Assembly: GCF_041433555.1 (NCBI RefSeq)
Contig: NZ_JAPWBR010000001.1
Coordinates: forward strand, 115,250 to 179,249
Direction: 5' to 3'
Length of the DNA stretch: 64,000 nt
From: Granulicatella sp041433555
Lineage (GTDB): Bacteria > Bacillota > Bacilli > Lactobacillales > Aerococcaceae
Made by a program: the position numbers and the translations under genes. Position 1 is the first letter of the stretch; every line of letters begins with the position of its first letter. The notes below the pieces were generated by a model. It saw only the letters and a list, made by a program, of their open reading frames with translations, did no database searches and was not told where the DNA came from. Shown in pieces: positions 24,080 through 31,800 of the stretch.

Positions 24080-25212
24080 AACGTCCCTTCTTTCATGCGC
24101 GACAATGCGAGTAGCGCTAATCCGTAAATAATCGTGTCTGTTTCTAAGTCTTTAATCCCAATCCATTCGTTTGGCAAATGCGCAATATCTCTTTGCCCTG
24201 GGAAACTTGGCCCATACGCGATAATATTTGGAATAATTTTGGCATAGGTTCCACCCGTTGTCGTCACTGGAACGCTATCGCTCTGCGTGATATCCGTGTA
24301 CACCTGTTGCAAGGCTTGCACATAGGCGGAATCCTTGTCATAAAGCACTGGGTCCCAATGAGAAATCACGTCTAGCACGCCACCTTCTGGTACATGCGCA
24401 TTGATTTTCTCAATCAACTCGTCTTTTGTGCAACTCGCTGGGTAGCACATCGTCCATTCGACATAATGACGACCGTCTTCCACTCCAAACGTTTCTCCTC
24501 TCAGTTGCATCATCCCGAAGTCACTATCTTCATAGGCGATGCCCAATTCTTCCCCGCGATGGTTTGTATGGAGCAGTTTTTCGTTGGCAAATGTATACAA
24601 TCCGGACACTTTATCCGAGGATACAGACAATCGTACTCTGAGACGACCGCGTTCGCCGTAGACAACTGGCCATTTACAGTCTGGCGTCCACCCGAATGTC
24701 GGAGGAATTTCTTTCGTTAAATAGTGCTTCACGCATCCAAATCCTGTCTCCTCATTCGTCCCAAAGACAATCCGCACCGGTCTATCAAAGGTCACACCCT
24801 TTTCCTTCAACACATATAACGCATATAGGTTCGATAGAATAGGCCCTTTGTTATCCAATGTGCCGCGTCCGTAGAGTCTTCCGTCACGAACGGTAAGGTC
24901 TAACGCTGGAGAAATCCATCCTTCTCCAAGCGGCATCACATCCACGTGCCCGAAGATGCCATAGTACGCGCCATCTGGTCGGTCTTCTCCGTACTGTGCG
25001 TATCCAATCTTGTTATCGATATTCTTTGTTTGAAATCCAAGTTCACTCGCAATCGCAAGCACTTCATCAAGCGCCTGTCTAGGCCCCTTGCCAAATGGAG
25101 CACCATCTTCTGCTTCGCCTCGAATACTTGGAATGGCGACCATTCGTCGCAGCCCTTCAAAGAGTGCAGGTTGAATGCCTTTCAACTCTGCAATCCATTC
25201 TTCTTGATTCAT
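24076..25212 (-). CDS. M20 family metallopeptidase (Sapep-type dipeptidase)
   Basis: A 378-residue zinc peptidase. Metal-site motifs are FGHVDVMPLGEGW (His/Asp), the DNKGPI bridging Asp, and TNEETGFGC (catalytic Glu pair). The layout resembles M20 Xaa-His/Sapep dipeptidases, which are usually 460-470 residues, so this is a short form. It probably cleaves a dipeptide or acyl-amino-acid bond in the cytosol. Its overlaps with glycosylasparaginase and cutC (four bases each) tie it to breakdown of the PTS substrate, perhaps removing an amino acid or peptide left on an imported glycoconjugate. That role is inference. Confidence 0.85.
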   Translation of the reverse strand: MNQEEWIAELKGIQPALFEGLRRMVAIPSIRGEAEDGAPFGKGPRQALDEVLAIASELGFQTKNIDNKIGYAQYGEDRPDGAYYGIFGHVDVMPLGEGWISPALDLTVRDGRLYGRGTLDNKGPILSNLYALYVLKEKGVTFDRPVRIVFGTNEETGFGCVKHYLTKEIPPTFGWTPDCKWPVVYGERGRLRVRLSVSSDKVSGLYTFANEKLLHTNHRGEELGIAYEDSDFGMMQLRGETFGVEDGRHYVEWTMCYPASCTKDELIEKINAHVPEGGVLDVISHWDPVLYDKDSAYVQALQQVYTDITQSDSVPVTTTGGTYAKIIPNIIAYGPSFPGQRDIAHLPNEWIGIKDLETDTIIYGLALLALSRMKEGTL

Positions 25213-26171
25213 TCTTTGACCTCCAACGGCTTCATGCGCTCTTCTAAATACGCTTCAAGCCATTCTTTTGTCGCTAATTCATGTCGCATCGTGCCATCAC
25301 TTTGTGGATGCACACGGAATACCGTTGGCGCTAGTGTACTTGTGGCAACAACAAATGAGAAGTTCTCGATATTGGAAGCTGCCCCAAAGTCTCCTTTGGC
25401 ATTCATGGCCACTACAGAAATATCTCCTGCTTCGCCACGCGTTCTCTTCAATCGTTCTGCAAGGTCGCTCACGGCTTTTTCACACGCCTTTTGCGGAGAA
25501 AGGCCTTCTTTCATGAGACGGACGATTTCATACGAAATCACGCCTTTCATCAAGTCTTCCCCAAGACCCGTCGCCGTCGCGCCACCAATCGTGCTATCGA
25601 CATATAATCCAGATCCGATAAAAGGAGAATCTCCTACACGACCCGGCTTCTTCATAAAGAGTCCGCTCGTTGAGGTCCCTGCGACCATATCTCCAGATGC
25701 GTCCAATCCCACCATACCAACCGTATCGTGTCCAGCATACGGCGTGAGTTGTTTGCGTTCAATATCTTTCAATCGATTATGGAAATGAATCTTCGCACGG
25801 TCCGTCAGCATGTCTTTTTCTTCGAAATGATGAGCCTTCGCAAAAGCTACTGCTCCATCTCCGACAAGCACATTATTCACTTTATAAGCACTCAAGGCCC
25901 GCGCCACCGAGATTGGATTGGCGAACTGTTTTAAGGCACAGACCGCACCGAAATCAAACGTTGATCCATCTAAATAAGCGGCATCTAACTCCACTTCCAT
26001 CTCTTCGTTTGGAAGTCCGCCATATCCAACAGATTTAAAGTAAGGGAAGTCCTCCACTTCTTTAATCGCGCCTTCAATAGCATCTCCTGCCGTCCCGCCC
26101 GCTTCTAAATTCGGGGTCACCTTCTGGATTCCTTCGAGCGCCATTCTCCATGTCGCAATCATACCCCACAT
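25209..26171 (-). CDS. Glycosylasparaginase (N-terminal nucleophile hydrolase)
   Basis: A 320-residue Ntn hydrolase that autocleaves before the Thr of HDTVGMVGLD (about residue 150). The chain also has GGLPNEEMEVELDAAYLDGS, typical of N4-(beta-N-acetylglucosaminyl)-L-asparaginases, and GSGLYVDSTIGGATATGLGE. The family splits GlcNAc-Asn into aspartate and an aminosugar. There is no signal peptide, so it acts in the cytosol on an imported substrate. It sits in a Lac-family PTS operon, which fits uptake of a sugar-asparagine conjugate. GAGGTGA lies six bases before the ATG at 26171. Isoaspartyl peptidase activity is the alternative. Confidence 0.88.
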   Translation of the reverse strand: MWGMIATWRMALEGIQKVTPNLEAGGTAGDAIEGAIKEVEDFPYFKSVGYGGLPNEEMEVELDAAYLDGSTFDFGAVCALKQFANPISVARALSAYKVNNVLVGDGAVAFAKAHHFEEKDMLTDRAKIHFHNRLKDIERKQLTPYAGHDTVGMVGLDASGDMVAGTSTSGLFMKKPGRVGDSPFIGSGLYVDSTIGGATATGLGEDLMKGVISYEIVRLMKEGLSPQKACEKAVSDLAERLKRTRGEAGDISVVAMNAKGDFGAASNIENFSFVVATSTLAPTVFRVHPQSDGTMRHELATKEWLEAYLEERMKPLEVKE

Positions 26172-26186
26172 TCTCTGTCACCTCTT

Positions 26187-26690
26187 TTACTGAAATCGTT
26201 GTTCACTTTCGTCTTTTGTTCCGCTAATAATGGCAACGGCTCCGCCTAATGCTTCGCGTAAGCCCACGCCGCCTTTTTTCGGCATTTCTAGCATGACGAC
26301 TTTATCTTTATAAGCTGCGATGGTTTCTTCATTCTCTTTCGAACAAATCACATAAGGCTTGCAGTCGGTTTGATCTTGAATGGCTAACGCAATTTCTGCC
26401 GCCATTTGCGCATAGGTTCCGTAGTTAAAACATGGCCCTGCAAACAGCACTTCTGCTTTCGTTTTTAAAATCAGATTTTTGATTTTATGAATCACTTCTT
26501 CTTTATGCGCTTGGAAATAATCTGGTCCACAATAAATCGTCGCAAGCGCTGTAAGTCCTGCTTTTTCGAAGTCGTCTTTGAACATTAAATAAGAACCAAC
26601 CCCACCTTTTTCAAGGCCTAATTCTGTATCGCCACGTTCCTTTCCGCCGTATCCTGCTTGAACTTGGTCGAATAATAATAGTGTTCTCAT
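26187..26690 (-). CDS. Stand-alone GrdB-like N-terminal domain protein
   Basis: A 167-residue protein resembling the first ~170 residues of GrdB, the selenoprotein B subunit of glycine, sarcosine and betaine reductases. Matching features are LLFDQVQAGYGGKERGD, LATIYCGPDYFQ, LFAGPCFNYGTYAQMAAEIA and the final KKGGVGLREALG. The selenocysteine half is absent and there is no other reductase gene, so it cannot be a full reductase. It may bind a small amino-acid-like ligand or modify an intermediate. The ATG at 26690 has AAAGGGG upstream; the frame runs on to 26744 only through a terminator hairpin. It is 16 bp from the glycosylasparaginase gene. Confidence 0.75.
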   Translation of the reverse strand: MRTLLLFDQVQAGYGGKERGDTELGLEKGGVGSYLMFKDDFEKAGLTALATIYCGPDYFQAHKEEVIHKIKNLILKTKAEVLFAGPCFNYGTYAQMAAEIALAIQDQTDCKPYVICSKENEETIAAYKDKVVMLEMPKKGGVGLREALGGAVAIISGTKDESEQRFQ

Positions 26691-26710
26691 CTGTTCACCC
26701 CTTTCTATGT

Positions 26711-26741
26711 AAAAAGGTGGCATCCGTTTTCGCATGCCACC
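26711..26741 (-). terminator. Intra-operon terminator between PTS IIC and catabolic genes
   Basis: GGTGGCAT pairs with ATGCCACC, followed on the minus strand by TTTTTACA. It stands 22 bases before the GrdB-like start codon. It probably lowers expression of the five downstream genes relative to the PTS genes, or is a point of conditional readthrough. Confidence 0.75.
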
Positions 26742-26779
26742 CAATGATATGAAATCTTGTGACTTATGCTTTTGTAATT

Positions 26780-28132
26780 TTATAAATCATCAAATGATAA
26801 GTCGTTTAAGTCAACATCGTCTAATTCATCACCTGTTAACATGCTAGAGCCTGCTTCTTCTTTCAAGTATTGGTTATCCAATGCTTTGAAGAATGGGAAG
26901 TAGATTAAGCAGCCTAAAAGAATCAAGAAGATTTGGAAGAATCCGGCTACGATACTACCTGTTGACAACCATCCTGAGAAGAAGAATGGCGTTGTCCATG
27001 GAAGTGAAGCCCCTGTTGTATAAGGGATAATTCCCCACATTGTTGCAAGAGTTGCTAAAGTAATATTTACAAGTGGTGTTAATAAGAATGGAATCACGAT
27101 AATTGGGTTTAATACTACTGGTAAACCGAATGTAACCATTTCATTGATACCGAAAATACCAGGGATTAAAGCTAATCGACCGAGTTTCTTCATTCGTTCT
27201 GATTTAGCAAGGAAGACCATTAAGAATACAAGAGATAATGTACTACCTCCACCACCGAAGTTACCGAAGAAGTCTCCGAAAGGTCCAGTGAAGATGTTTG
27301 GTAATGGTTGTCCAGCTTTAAACGCTTCCAAGTTTTCGTTTGTTAAAATTAAGTGGATTGGGTTGAAGACTGTATTTGTTACAGCTGGCCCGTTAATACC
27401 GAAGAACCAGAAGAGTGTTGATAGGAATTGATACAATGGTTCGAAGAAGACGCTTTGACCGAATCCCATCAATGGAGCTTGTAATACTTTATAAATAAAT
27501 GTTTGTGCGTATTGGAATTCTGTTAATGAGAAGATGAGATAGATTGCAAATGCAAAGAACATCGCAAACGCACTAGGAATTAAAGCTGCAAATGAATGGT
27601 AAACTGCTGGTGGCACTGCATCAGGCAATTTGATAACCCATCCTTTTTTCTGAATCGTTACGAAGATTTTCACTGACACAATCGCAGTAATCATCGCTAG
27701 GAACACCCCTGCAGAACCAAGGTTTGAGAATGCAAATCCACTAAACGCTTTACCTGCTTCATTCACAAATTTTGGGTGCACTTTTGGAGTCATGATAAGG
27801 TAGCAGACAAGTGATAATACTCCCCCTGCAATGGCATCACTTTCTAATTGTTTAGCATATGAATACCCAATACCAACGGCTCCTAAAACCGCTAAAATAC
27901 TAAATGTAGAGTCAATCACGGCATCCATTGAGTTTTCCCAACCCTTGCCGAAGAATTGCGCCATAAAATCGCTATACCCTGGCACTGGGAAGTTCGCAAT
28001 AACAAGGAAAATGGACGCTACGATAATTAATGGTGTACCGACTAAGAACCCGTCACGAATCGCAATCAGCACCTTATTCGTGCTGAGACGTTCTGCCACG
28101 CGGCCCATCGTGCTTTCTAAACCTGCAAACAT
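26780..28132 (-). CDS. PTS system lactose/cellobiose-type EIIC
   Basis: A 450-residue membrane permease with about ten TM segments, of the Lac/cellobiose EIIC family. Landmarks are the start FAGLESTMGRVAERLSTNKV, GINGPAVTNTVFNP and PGIFGINEMVTFGLPVVLNP around the substrate site. It translocates and phosphorylates the sugar together with EIIB and EIIA encoded just upstream. Oligosaccharides with beta links are the usual cargo. The C-terminal tail is acidic (DELDDVDLNDLSFDDL), a little unusual. Substrate is inferred from the operon to be an aminosugar or sugar-amino acid. Confidence 0.9.
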   Translation of the reverse strand: MFAGLESTMGRVAERLSTNKVLIAIRDGFLVGTPLIIVASIFLVIANFPVPGYSDFMAQFFGKGWENSMDAVIDSTFSILAVLGAVGIGYSYAKQLESDAIAGGVLSLVCYLIMTPKVHPKFVNEAGKAFSGFAFSNLGSAGVFLAMITAIVSVKIFVTIQKKGWVIKLPDAVPPAVYHSFAALIPSAFAMFFAFAIYLIFSLTEFQYAQTFIYKVLQAPLMGFGQSVFFEPLYQFLSTLFWFFGINGPAVTNTVFNPIHLILTNENLEAFKAGQPLPNIFTGPFGDFFGNFGGGGSTLSLVFLMVFLAKSERMKKLGRLALIPGIFGINEMVTFGLPVVLNPIIVIPFLLTPLVNITLATLATMWGIIPYTTGASLPWTTPFFFSGWLSTGSIVAGFFQIFLILLGCLIYFPFFKALDNQYLKEEAGSSMLTGDELDDVDLNDLSFDDL

Positions 28133-28144
28133 TGTACTAACCTC

Positions 28145-28471
28145 CTATTGTTCTTTTTTAGATTTTAATAATTGAATGGCACGTTTCAAGATACGTTCGC
28201 CATCTGCATTTCCGTAGTCTTCAAGATTGATGACATCGACAGGAACTCCAAGTGGATCATATTTTTCGTGAACCGCATTGAATTTGAATTTCACTTGAGG
28301 TCCTAACAAGATTACGTCTGGATGGTATTGCTCGTAAATCGCATCGATATTGCGATCTGGAAACGCTTTAATTTCTAGCGGCAAATTATGCTTATCTGCC
28401 ACGTCTTGCATTCTGCTGGCCACTAGACTGGTTGACATCCCCGCACTACAAAATAGATAAATTCTTTTCAT
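28145..28471 (-). CDS. PTS system lactose/cellobiose-type EIIB
   Basis: A 108-residue phosphocarrier. The phosphorylated cysteine is Cys8 in YLFCSAGMSTSLVASRM, the standard P-loop of cellobiose EIIB. It receives phosphate from EIIA and passes it to the sugar on EIIC. Twelve bases separate it from EIIC and 21 from EIIA, all on the same strand. GGAGG precedes the ATG. Confidence 0.92.
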   Translation of the reverse strand: MKRIYLFCSAGMSTSLVASRMQDVADKHNLPLEIKAFPDRNIDAIYEQYHPDVILLGPQVKFKFNAVHEKYDPLGVPVDVINLEDYGNADGERILKRAIQLLKSKKEQ

Positions 28472-28492
28472 TTTCTTTTCCTCCTTCCGTTT

Positions 28493-28810
28493 CTATTTAA
28501 TACTTTCAATCCGTTCATAAAGGGCGATAATTTCTTCTGCTGTGATTTTAAGAAATTCCGCATTCATCAATTGGTCTTCCGCATGCACGAGTAAGAGCGA
28601 TAATTGCACTGGCTCACCGGATGTTTCTTGTTGCAATAACCCGAAGTGTGCTTCATGCCCTTCTGCATGATATTTATCCCCTTCTTCAATGCATCGACGC
28701 GCTTCTTCAAAATGACCTAGCCGCGCTTCTTGCACCGCCTCCATAAAACTGGATTTTGCTGCCCCTAATGCGCTAATCATCTTAAAACACACTAGCTCAA
28801 TGCCTTCCAT
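28493..28810 (-). CDS. PTS system lactose/cellobiose-type EIIA
   Basis: A 105-residue all-helical phosphocarrier that forms trimers. The active histidine is His76 in SLLLVHAEDQLMNAE, as in lactose EIIA. It takes phosphate from HPr. GGAGG lies eight bases before the ATG. It is the first structural gene after the regulator and has only a 16 bp gap to it, so regulator and PTS genes are probably cotranscribed. Confidence 0.92.
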   Translation of the reverse strand: MEGIELVCFKMISALGAAKSSFMEAVQEARLGHFEEARRCIEEGDKYHAEGHEAHFGLLQQETSGEPVQLSLLLVHAEDQLMNAEFLKITAEEIIALYERIESIK

Positions 28811-28826
28811 ACTATTTCCTCCTTCC

Positions 28827-30719
28827 TTATCGAATCGCCTGAATAAACGACTCTACATTTTTTGCTTCTAATAAACACATCATTTTGTCCGGGGAGTCTA
28901 ATTGCTTCCCGAGCCATCTTAAGAAGAGTTGCATGAATTCCATATCCTCTTCCTTCAACGCGAGCAAGATGACCAGTTTCACTGGGAAATGATTCCACTG
29001 AATCGGCTCTCTTAATACCGCGATTGAAATCATCGACCGGTTGCTAGATGGATGCAACGGATGCGGAATCGCAATCGAATAATCGAAGTCCGTCGAAGAG
29101 AGACTTTCGCGTTTCATGACCGAGTCTAAAAAGTCTTCTGTCACAATGCCCGCTTCTTCTAAGCGGGAACCCATTTGCATTAGGATTTCTTCTCGGCTAG
29201 TAGCCTCTACGTCTGCATAGAAGAAATCTTCATCCATTAACTGACCAATTTGCGTACGAATCGTTTCACTCATCTTCTGCGTTTCTAACGTATTCATCAC
29301 TCGAATCAGTTGAATCTCGTCTTGCGTATTAAAAAATAGTCCTAATCGAACGACTGGAATCGCAACTGGTGGTTCCATTTGCTCGAAGGTAATGAGTAAA
29401 TCCGCTTCGTAAAACTCGGTCACTCCTATGGTAAACGTCGCCTCTTCTGCCACAAACTCCATCCGATGTTGGAACTGTTCCTTCAAGCGTTCTACACTTC
29501 CAGCAATTAACGGATATTGCGTATTCGCGATAAGGACCGCGCGTAATTTCGCATTTGTCGCTCCTTGCATATACGCGGCTCCAATATGCAGTGCAAGGAA
29601 TCCAATTTCCTCTTCGGTAATCTGACATTGCAGCTCATTCATTAAATACTGGCTCACGGTAACTGCCGTATCAAACACCAATGGATATTGTCGTTTAAAA
29701 GTTTGCACATAATGATTCGGTAAGCTTAGGTTCATCTGTACTCGTTCAAGCAGTCCTTGCAAGTGTAATTGGAATCGCACCTTGAATTCCTTTTGATCCA
29801 CGAAAGAGATGCCCATTCGTTTAAAGAGCATTCCATCAATCTTATTTGTCAATTCCTCCAGGTTGATTTTATCGCCCTTAAAGTAGATATCCGATTGAAT
29901 CACACTTGAATTATGATAGGCCTTTAAGAGTTTCGCATAGGAAAGAATTTCTCCTTCCGGAATCTCTTTGTCTCCTAGAATTTCTTTAAAAATCGACCGA
30001 ACAATCGTAGCTTCGACTTCTAAATCTAGTTTTTCTACAACACTCTCTTGCACCGTTTGTCCATGACGGATTCGTTGCAAGACTAATCCTAAATGCAATA
30101 ATAAAAACGGCATGAGTGTTTTACGAATCGAATAGCGAAACTCCTTCAATTTCTCCCATATAATCGCCTCAAAATGTGCTAAATCCAATTCCGGATAGAC
30201 ATTTGCAAGCTCTGTGATATTCAAGAAGTCTTCGTTTAATTCTTTCTTCAGTAGTTCTCGATACAATTTTCGCTTACTAGCTTCTGGTCCTTCTAAAACG
30301 AGAGAACCGTTTCTTGTGACAAGAAGCAACCCATCGTATTCTTCCAGTTGTTTTTGGACACGAATACGGTCAATATCAAACGTTTTAGCGCTTACAAAAC
30401 ATTGTTCGCAAAAAGCTTCGATGGAAACGCCCTCCCCATTGAACAGGAGTTGCTTCAGCAAGTTGGCGCTTCTTTCTGCGCTATCTTGTGGCGCTCTTAG
30501 TAATCCTTCTGGGTCTGCATATCGATTTTGTTGGAAAGCCACGAGGTGATATCCTTTTTGGCGATCCGCTTGAATGATATGCGGCATTTCTCGGTTAATT
30601 TGTTCGATATCGGAACGCACTGTTCTTGCGCTGACGCCGAGGCAGGAAGCTAATTCGCGTCCTTTAATCCATTCGTGGCGTGCAAGTAAGTGCAATAGTT
30701 GTTGGTGTCGTTGTTTCAT
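28827..30719 (-). CDS. PRD-containing transcriptional activator (LicR/MtlR type)
   Basis: A 630-residue modular regulator. N-terminal helix-turn-helix motifs (about residues 1-85, ELASCLGVSARTVRSDI) are followed by a further winged-helix segment and two PRD domains (about 175-400; the second holds EEEIGFLALHIGAAYMQ). An EIIB-like part (about 400-470) and a C-terminal EIIA domain with SIAIPHPLHP end the protein. It lacks the RNA-binding CAT domain, so it is a DNA-binding activator and not a BglG antiterminator. PTS phosphorylation of the PRDs should couple it to sugar supply. The ATG at 30719 has GGAGGG nine bases upstream. A palindrome lies at its promoter. Confidence 0.88.
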   Translation of the reverse strand: MKQRHQQLLHLLARHEWIKGRELASCLGVSARTVRSDIEQINREMPHIIQADRQKGYHLVAFQQNRYADPEGLLRAPQDSAERSANLLKQLLFNGEGVSIEAFCEQCFVSAKTFDIDRIRVQKQLEEYDGLLLVTRNGSLVLEGPEASKRKLYRELLKKELNEDFLNITELANVYPELDLAHFEAIIWEKLKEFRYSIRKTLMPFLLLHLGLVLQRIRHGQTVQESVVEKLDLEVEATIVRSIFKEILGDKEIPEGEILSYAKLLKAYHNSSVIQSDIYFKGDKINLEELTNKIDGMLFKRMGISFVDQKEFKVRFQLHLQGLLERVQMNLSLPNHYVQTFKRQYPLVFDTAVTVSQYLMNELQCQITEEEIGFLALHIGAAYMQGATNAKLRAVLIANTQYPLIAGSVERLKEQFQHRMEFVAEEATFTIGVTEFYEADLLITFEQMEPPVAIPVVRLGLFFNTQDEIQLIRVMNTLETQKMSETIRTQIGQLMDEDFFYADVEATSREEILMQMGSRLEEAGIVTEDFLDSVMKRESLSSTDFDYSIAIPHPLHPSSNRSMISIAVLREPIQWNHFPVKLVILLALKEEDMEFMQLFLRWLGKQLDSPDKMMCLLEAKNVESFIQAIR

Positions 30720-30766
30720 AAAAAATCCCTCCACCTCAATTTGACTATATCAGATTCTTTGATTCC

Positions 30767-30800
30767 ATTATACCTAAAATCTTTTCCTATTGTTAGGAAA
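30767..30800 (-). promoter_or_regulatory. PTS operon promoter with palindromic operator
   Basis: Minus-strand -10 TATAAT at 30767-30772. A poor -35 (TAACAA, 30790-30795) lies within the palindrome TTTCCTA-ttgt-TAGGAAA at 30783-30800. A weak -35 under a palindrome suits an activator such as the PRD protein, which would then control its own operon. Confidence 0.55.
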
Positions 30801-30815
30801 TTTTTAGTCCCTTTT

Positions 30816-31197
30816 TGAAACATTTCGTAATTTTTCTTACTTTTTGACCGATTTTGGAGGATTGGTGCACTAAAGGGCAAATTATAAAAGTAATCTTATG
30901 TAAAAAGTAGATGGAGTCTCTTAGAACTCCTATGGATTATTTTCATCATTATAACAATAACGGCATCCCCTTGAGTCTTTGTCTCAAGGGTAGCAAGCTT
31001 CAAACTGAGGGTAAGTGATAAATCGCTAACCCTCAGTAATTCACATTGCTTGCGATTACCTTATTGTTATTATGATGAAATCCATTAGGAGTTCTTCTGA
31101 GACTCCATAGACTACTTCTTAATTACAGATTCCTAAAATTTCCCCTTTAGCACACAACAGCAAAATCAGTTAATAAGAAAATTACGAATGATTTCAA
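30816..31197 (-). repeat. Family B inverted-repeat element, copy 2 (longest)
   Basis: A 382-base imperfect palindrome. Arms of about 140 bases pair almost throughout (for example AAGTAG, GGAGTCTC, GAACTCCTA, TTCATCAT and ATAACAATAA with their complements on the right). The centre holds two hairpins: CCCTTGAG/CTCAAGGG and ACTGAGGGTAAG with its partner. On the minus strand the second is framed by AATGTGAATTACTG and CAGTTTGAAGCTT, the family B core. No gene fits in 30735-31526. Confidence 0.8.
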
Positions 31198-31224
31198 TCG
31201 GTGGGACGGGAAGGAAAGGTAAGG

Positions 31225-31350
31225 TGCGGTAATAGGGTACCGGTTCGAGCCGAAGTCTCAAGCTCTTTCAAGATTCAAACGACCTCTAGAAAATGACTTT
31301 TCAAGAGGTCGTAATTCACTTTGAATGCTATTCCCTATTACTGCTACTAT
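31225..31350 (-). repeat. Family B element, copy 3 (short arms)
   Basis: On the minus strand: GCAGTAATAGGG, CATTCAAAGTGAATTAC, hairpin GACCTCTTGAAAA/TTTTCTAGAGGTC, GTTTGAATCTTGAAAG, then GAGACTTCGGCTCGAACCGG and TACCCTATTACCGC. The stem is entirely different from copies 1, 2 and 6 but pairs fully. A diverged direct repeat of about 70 bases (31168-31237 and 31402-31470) flanks it. Confidence 0.75.
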
Positions 31351-31495
31351 GGAACTTTTCAACTCTTTCGAGATATCTTTTTCAACTGCTCTACCAAAAT
31401 TCAGTCAACAAGAAAACTACGAACAATTTCAGTCGGCGGGACCGGAACAACATGGTACGGTGCTGCGAAGGTCGGAAAATTTAGATTTGGGCAAC

Positions 31496-31520
31496 AAAAA
31501 AGGCACCGGAATCGGTGCCT
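31496..31520 (-). terminator. Intrinsic terminator after tRNA-Gln
   Basis: AGGCACCG pairs with CGGTGCCT, then a T-run on the minus strand. Ends the tRNA-Tyr/tRNA-Gln transcript. Confidence 0.9.
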
Positions 31521-31526
31521 GTAGGA

Positions 31527-31598
31527 CTGGGGTAGCTGGATTCGAACCAACGAATGACGGAGTCAAAGTCCGTTGCCTTACCGCTTGGCTATACCCCA
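31527..31598 (-). tRNA. tRNA-Gln (anticodon TTG)
   Basis: Seventy-two bases folding into a full cloverleaf: acceptor TGGGGTA/TACCCCA, T-arm GGTTCGAATCC, anticodon loop CTTTGAC. The 3' CCA is not encoded. Confidence 0.95.
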
Positions 31599-31599
31599 A

Positions 31600-31683
31600 T
31601 GGTGGAGGGGGGCAGATTCGAACTGCCGAACCCGAAGGAGCGGATTTACAGTCCGCCGCGTTTAGCCACTTCGCTACCCCTCC
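31600..31683 (-). tRNA. tRNA-Tyr (anticodon GTA)
   Basis: Class II tRNA with long variable arm, acceptor GGAGGGG/CCCCTCC, anticodon loop CTGTAAA. The 3' CCA is encoded. It lies directly upstream of tRNA-Gln. Confidence 0.95.
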
Positions 31684-31711
31684 AGCAAATATTAAAATTT
31701 CGTACTCAGAT

Positions 31712-31740
31712 ATCTTACAATAGTTTGAAATAGAATGCAA
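31712..31740 (-). promoter_or_regulatory. Promoter of tRNA-Tyr/tRNA-Gln
   Basis: Minus-strand -35 TTGCAT (31735-31740), 17-base spacer, -10 TAAGAT (31712-31717). Confidence 0.6.
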
Positions 31741-31760
31741 GGATTTTACCGCAAAAAAAT

Positions 31761-31794
31761 AAAGAATCTAGTCGGTTTCCTGGCTAGATTCTTT
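31761..31794 (-). terminator. Intrinsic terminator after helicase gene
   Basis: AAAGAATCTAG pairs with CTAGATTCTTT; seven T follow on the minus strand. Confidence 0.9.
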
Positions 31795-31800
31795 AAGCGT

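Noticed and set aside
24946..25788. A 280-codon plus-strand frame across the M20 and glycosylasparaginase genes
   Set aside because: It spans two well-supported genes in antisense and its protein has no sensible features.
30719..30820. A ribonucleic antiterminator (RAT) site for the PTS regulator
   Set aside because: No RAT-like hairpin overlapping a terminator was seen, and the regulator has a DNA-binding N-terminus without the CAT domain.
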